Source: Candidatus Bipolaricaulota bacterium
GTDB lineage: Bacteria; Bipolaricaulota; Bipolaricaulia; Bipolaricaulales; Bipolaricaulaceae
Assembly: GCA_014360945.1 (NCBI GenBank)
Contig: JACIWM010000021.1
Location: 1 to 16,007, forward strand
Direction of reading: 5' to 3'
Length of the DNA: 16,007 bases
How positions within the stretch are numbered: the stretch's first letter is position 1; each line of letters begins with the position of its first letter. This document shows positions 14,044-16,007 of this stretch, piece by piece. The notes under the pieces are model-generated. The model saw only the letters and a list, made by a program, of their open reading frames with translations. It had not been told where the DNA came from and did no database searches. A program made the translations under genes and the position numbers.

Positions 14044-14249
14044 GGAGGATTTTGGTCATCCCGATTTCGTTTTATCAGCGCGTCATCTCCCCGCTTTTGC
14101 CCCATCGGTGCCGGTTTTATCCCTCCTGCTCGGTGTACGCGAAGGAGGCGATCCTCCGTTACGGCCCGGTGAAGGGCGGCTGGCTGGCCCTGAAACGCCT
14201 TTTACGTTGCGGTCCCTGGCACCCCGGCGGCTACGATCCCGTTCCCTGA
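14040..14249 (+). CDS. yidD: membrane protein insertion efficiency factor YidD
   Basis: This 69-aa protein is a standard YidD. It has a short amphipathic N-terminus (VRRILVIPISFYQRVISPLL), the cysteine motif CRFYPSCSVYAKEAI (C24, C30), and a conserved C-terminal RCGPWHPGGYDPVP (C57). YidD sits on the inner face of the cytoplasmic membrane and assists YidC-dependent insertion. The GTG at 14040 shares GTGA with the stop of the upstream gene and has AGGATGG about 7 nt before it; ATG 14028 would add four residues. In most bacteria yidD lies in the rpmH-rnpA-yidD-yidC cluster. Here it is instead coupled to an exported barrel-like protein. Its last 19 nt overlap the convergent M20 gene. Confidence 0.93.
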   Translation: MRRILVIPISFYQRVISPLLPHRCRFYPSCSVYAKEAILRYGPVKGGWLALKRLLRCGPWHPGGYDPVP

Positions 14250-15394
14250 CGAAATTCCTCCTGGACCTGCCGGAATAGATCCGGATCGGTCCAAAGCTCT
14301 AGGCATGTGGCGGCCACGGCCTTGGCCGCGGCGATCATGGCCTTTCGTGCCCCTTCGCTTTTCGCAGCCTCCGCGAACTCCCGGGAGTGGCCGGGGATCT
14401 CTCCCGGCCCAATGCGGATATAGGGGTGAATTGCCGGAACCTCCCAGGACACGTCGCCCATATCCGTGGAGCCCATCCCGCCTTGCGGCTCTTCCGGCGG
14501 ATAGCCAAGTTCCGTAAGGTACTTGGCAAAGACCTGGGCCATGGTTTTGTTGGGGCGGATGGCCTTGTATTCGTGGCCGACCTTGGTGAACGTGAGCTTT
14601 GCTCCGGTGGCGAGGGCCGCGCCCTCCGCGCATTTTCTCAGCTTTTCCACAAGTTCGTCGCGGTACGCATTGTCCGGGGCGCGCACGTAAAAGAGGGCCG
14701 CGGCGTACTCCGGCACGATGTTCGGCTTCACCCCACCATGGGTGATGATCCCGTGGATGCGGGAGCCATCCTTGATATGCTGGCGCAGGGCATTTAGAGC
14801 CACAAAGGTTTGGATCACCGCATCCAGGGCATTTATTCCCTTCTCTGGCTCGGAGGAGGCGTGGGCCGCTTTTCCGTGGAATTCGATTTTCACCTCGGTG
14901 ATAGCCAAAGACCCGCGGTCCACAAGGGTTTGGTCGGCGGGATGAACCATGAGGGCGGCGTCCACATCCCGAAAAACTCCAGCCTTGATGAGCTTTATCT
15001 TTCCGCCGCCTCCCTCCTCGGCAGGGGTGCCGATGACGAGGAGTGTCCCGGGAAGGTCCTTTTTAAACGGAGCCAGGCCCAAGGCCGCACCCACGGCGAT
15101 GGCGGCGATGAGGTTATGGCCGCAGGCGTGGCCCAATTCCGGCAGGGCATCGTATTCGGCGAGGATGGCGATGCGCGGCCCCGGCTTCTCCGCGGGATGA
15201 ACGGCTTTAAACGCCGTGGGAAGCCCTCCCACCCCCCGCTCCACCCGAAAACCGCCGCGTTCCAAGGCCTCGGAAAGCCAGGCCGCGGCCTTGTGCTCCT
15301 CAAAGCCCAGCTCAGGATTGGCATGGATCCGCAAAGCCAAATCCCAAAGGTCCTGAGAGATCTCGTCGATCCTTTTCCAAACCGCGTCCTTCAC
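14231..15394 (-). CDS. M20-family amidohydrolase/metallopeptidase (AbgB/HipO-like)
   Basis: This 387-aa cytosolic zinc hydrolase cleaves amide bonds of small acyl-amino acids or dipeptides in this family. Metal and catalytic residues are visible: GHACGHN (C91, H93), AEEGGGGK (E126, E127), MVHP (H151), AAHAS in the lid domain (H178), and a C-terminal IPGHSREFAEAA histidine. The GSTDMGDVSW motif is typical of AbgB-like (p-aminobenzoyl-glutamate hydrolase B) members, but the substrate is not assured. I place the start at GTG 15394: it overlaps the S41 stop (GTGA) and is preceded by GGGGGTGA at 15399-15406. GTG 15421 has no ribosome-binding site and adds nine non-conserved residues. It is co-translated with the S41 protease and overlaps yidD at the 3' end. 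Confidence 0.92.
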   Translation of the reverse strand: MKDAVWKRIDEISQDLWDLALRIHANPELGFEEHKAAAWLSEALERGGFRVERGVGGLPTAFKAVHPAEKPGPRIAILAEYDALPELGHACGHNLIAAIAVGAALGLAPFKKDLPGTLLVIGTPAEEGGGGKIKLIKAGVFRDVDAALMVHPADQTLVDRGSLAITEVKIEFHGKAAHASSEPEKGINALDAVIQTFVALNALRQHIKDGSRIHGIITHGGVKPNIVPEYAAALFYVRAPDNAYRDELVEKLRKCAEGAALATGAKLTFTKVGHEYKAIRPNKTMAQVFAKYLTELGYPPEEPQGGMGSTDMGDVSWEVPAIHPYIRIGPGEIPGHSREFAEAAKSEGARKAMIAAAKAVAATCLELWTDPDLFRQVQEEFRQGTGS

Positions 15395-16007
15395 GGCTTC
15401 ACCCCCGCTGAGACAAGCCACTCCAAGGCGGCCTCGAGGTCCAGATCCTCTTCTGTGTCCTCTTTCCCCTCCACCGGGATGTCCGGGTCAAGGCCCACGT
15501 CGTGGACCTTGCGACCGTTGGGGGTGAAGTACTCCCCGGTGGTGAGTTTGAGGAGGCCTCCGTCGGGAAGCTGAAGGACGAACTCCTGAATCAAGCCTTT
15601 CCCGAAGGTTTTTCGGCCGACCAGGACCCCGACACCATGATCCTGGATGGCACCGGCCACGATCTCTGCGCCGGAGGCCGTGCCTTCATTCACCAGCACG
15701 GCCAAGGGCACGTTGGGGAAGGAGTTTCCGCGGGACCGGTAGATTTTTTCGCCGAAAGAGGGGCCGCGGGTGCGCACCACCACACCACGGTCGATGAAGA
15801 AGCTCGCCACCTCCACCGCTGAGGAAAGGAGTCCACCCGGGTTATTGCGCAGATCCAGGATCACGCCGCGGAGCTCATCCAAGGGGAAGGAGAAGAGAGC
15901 CTGGCCCACCAGGGCCGGAGCTTCCTCGTCGAAGCGGAGGACCCGCACGTATCCGACTTTCTCCTCCGCCAAATATTCGGAGCGCACAGCCTCCACTTTT
16001 ATCCGCG
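15391..16007 (-). CDS. S41-family C-terminal processing peptidase, 5'-truncated by the window
   Basis: This is the C-terminal catalytic part (about 205 aa) of a CtpA/Tsp-type serine protease. The frame stays open to the window edge on this strand, so the signal or anchor, cap and PDZ regions lie outside. The visible core runs VGYVRVLRFDE, then GVILDLRNNPGGLL, the nucleophile in NEGTASGAEI (S108 counted from the GTG at 15996), and the general base in GRKTFGKGLIQ (K133). The Ser-Lys spacing of 25 residues matches E. coli Tsp. The product ends with an acidic linker (EGKEDTEEDLDLE) and a short helix. Relatives act in the periplasm or extracytoplasmically, degrading or trimming proteins from the C-terminus. 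Its stop overlaps the start of the M20 hydrolase gene. Confidence 0.93.
   Translation of the reverse strand, partial: RIKVEAVRSEYLAEEKVGYVRVLRFDEEAPALVGQALFSFPLDELRGVILDLRNNPGGLLSSAVEVASFFIDRGVVVRTRGPSFGEKIYRSRGNSFPNVPLAVLVNEGTASGAEIVAGAIQDHGVGVLVGRKTFGKGLIQEFVLQLPDGGLLKLTTGEYFTPNGRKVHDVGLDPDIPVEGKEDTEEDLDLEAALEWLVSAGVKP

Overview
This is a GC-rich bacterial chromosome segment, densely coded (roughly 98% genic), carrying housekeeping and nutrient-uptake genes. I see no rRNA, tRNA, CRISPR array, insertion sequence or prophage gene. The gene set (SpoVS, pyruvate phosphate dikinase, type III pantothenate kinase, a bifunctional-nuclease (BFN) protein, a stand-alone beta-CASP RNase) resembles deep-branching, often thermophilic, anaerobic lineages. 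A Bipolaricaulota/Acetothermia-like candidate phylum is my best guess, at low confidence. A probable outer-membrane beta-barrel protein and a periplasmic-type S41 protease hint at a two-membrane envelope.

Layout. (1) Bases 1-2845, plus strand: the 3' part of a beta-CASP RNase, a ribokinase-family (PfkB) protein with an eroded active site, a BFN nuclease and coaX. (2) Bases 2851-4384, plus strand: a good sigma70-type promoter, a very short leader built from two tandem Shine-Dalgarno-bearing repeats, and an oligopeptide-type ABC substrate-binding protein. (3) Bases 4348-11674, minus strand: a six-gene run read as spoVS-argS-ftsY-ppdK-permease B-permease C, with junctions from a 4-nt overlap to a 12-nt gap and a clear promoter at 11714-11742. 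Its last gene converges on, and overlaps by 37 nt, the binding-protein gene. (4) Bases 11766-14249, plus strand: dinB (Pol IV), then an exported putative beta-barrel protein translationally coupled to yidD. (5) Bases 14231-16007, minus strand: an S41 C-terminal processing protease (5' part outside the window) coupled to an M20 amidohydrolase, which converges on yidD with a 19-nt overlap.

How the genes fit together. The binding protein and the two permeases probably form one peptide (or similar solute) importer split over two opposing transcription units; its ATPases are not in the window. The S41 protease and M20 amidohydrolase could supply and process peptides, although this link is inferred from proximity and family only. 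The minus-strand run ties translation (ArgS), membrane targeting (FtsY), pyruvate/PEP interconversion (PpdK) and solute import to a SpoVS regulator gene at its head.

Recurrent features: five tight junctions use a GTGA or TGATG stop/start overlap; both convergent gene pairs overlap at their 3' ends, leaving no room for an intergenic terminator. No wholly new multi-gene system is evident. The most unusual items are the degenerate PfkB protein, the duplicated Shine-Dalgarno leader, and the barrel-like protein with a helical insert paired with yidD.
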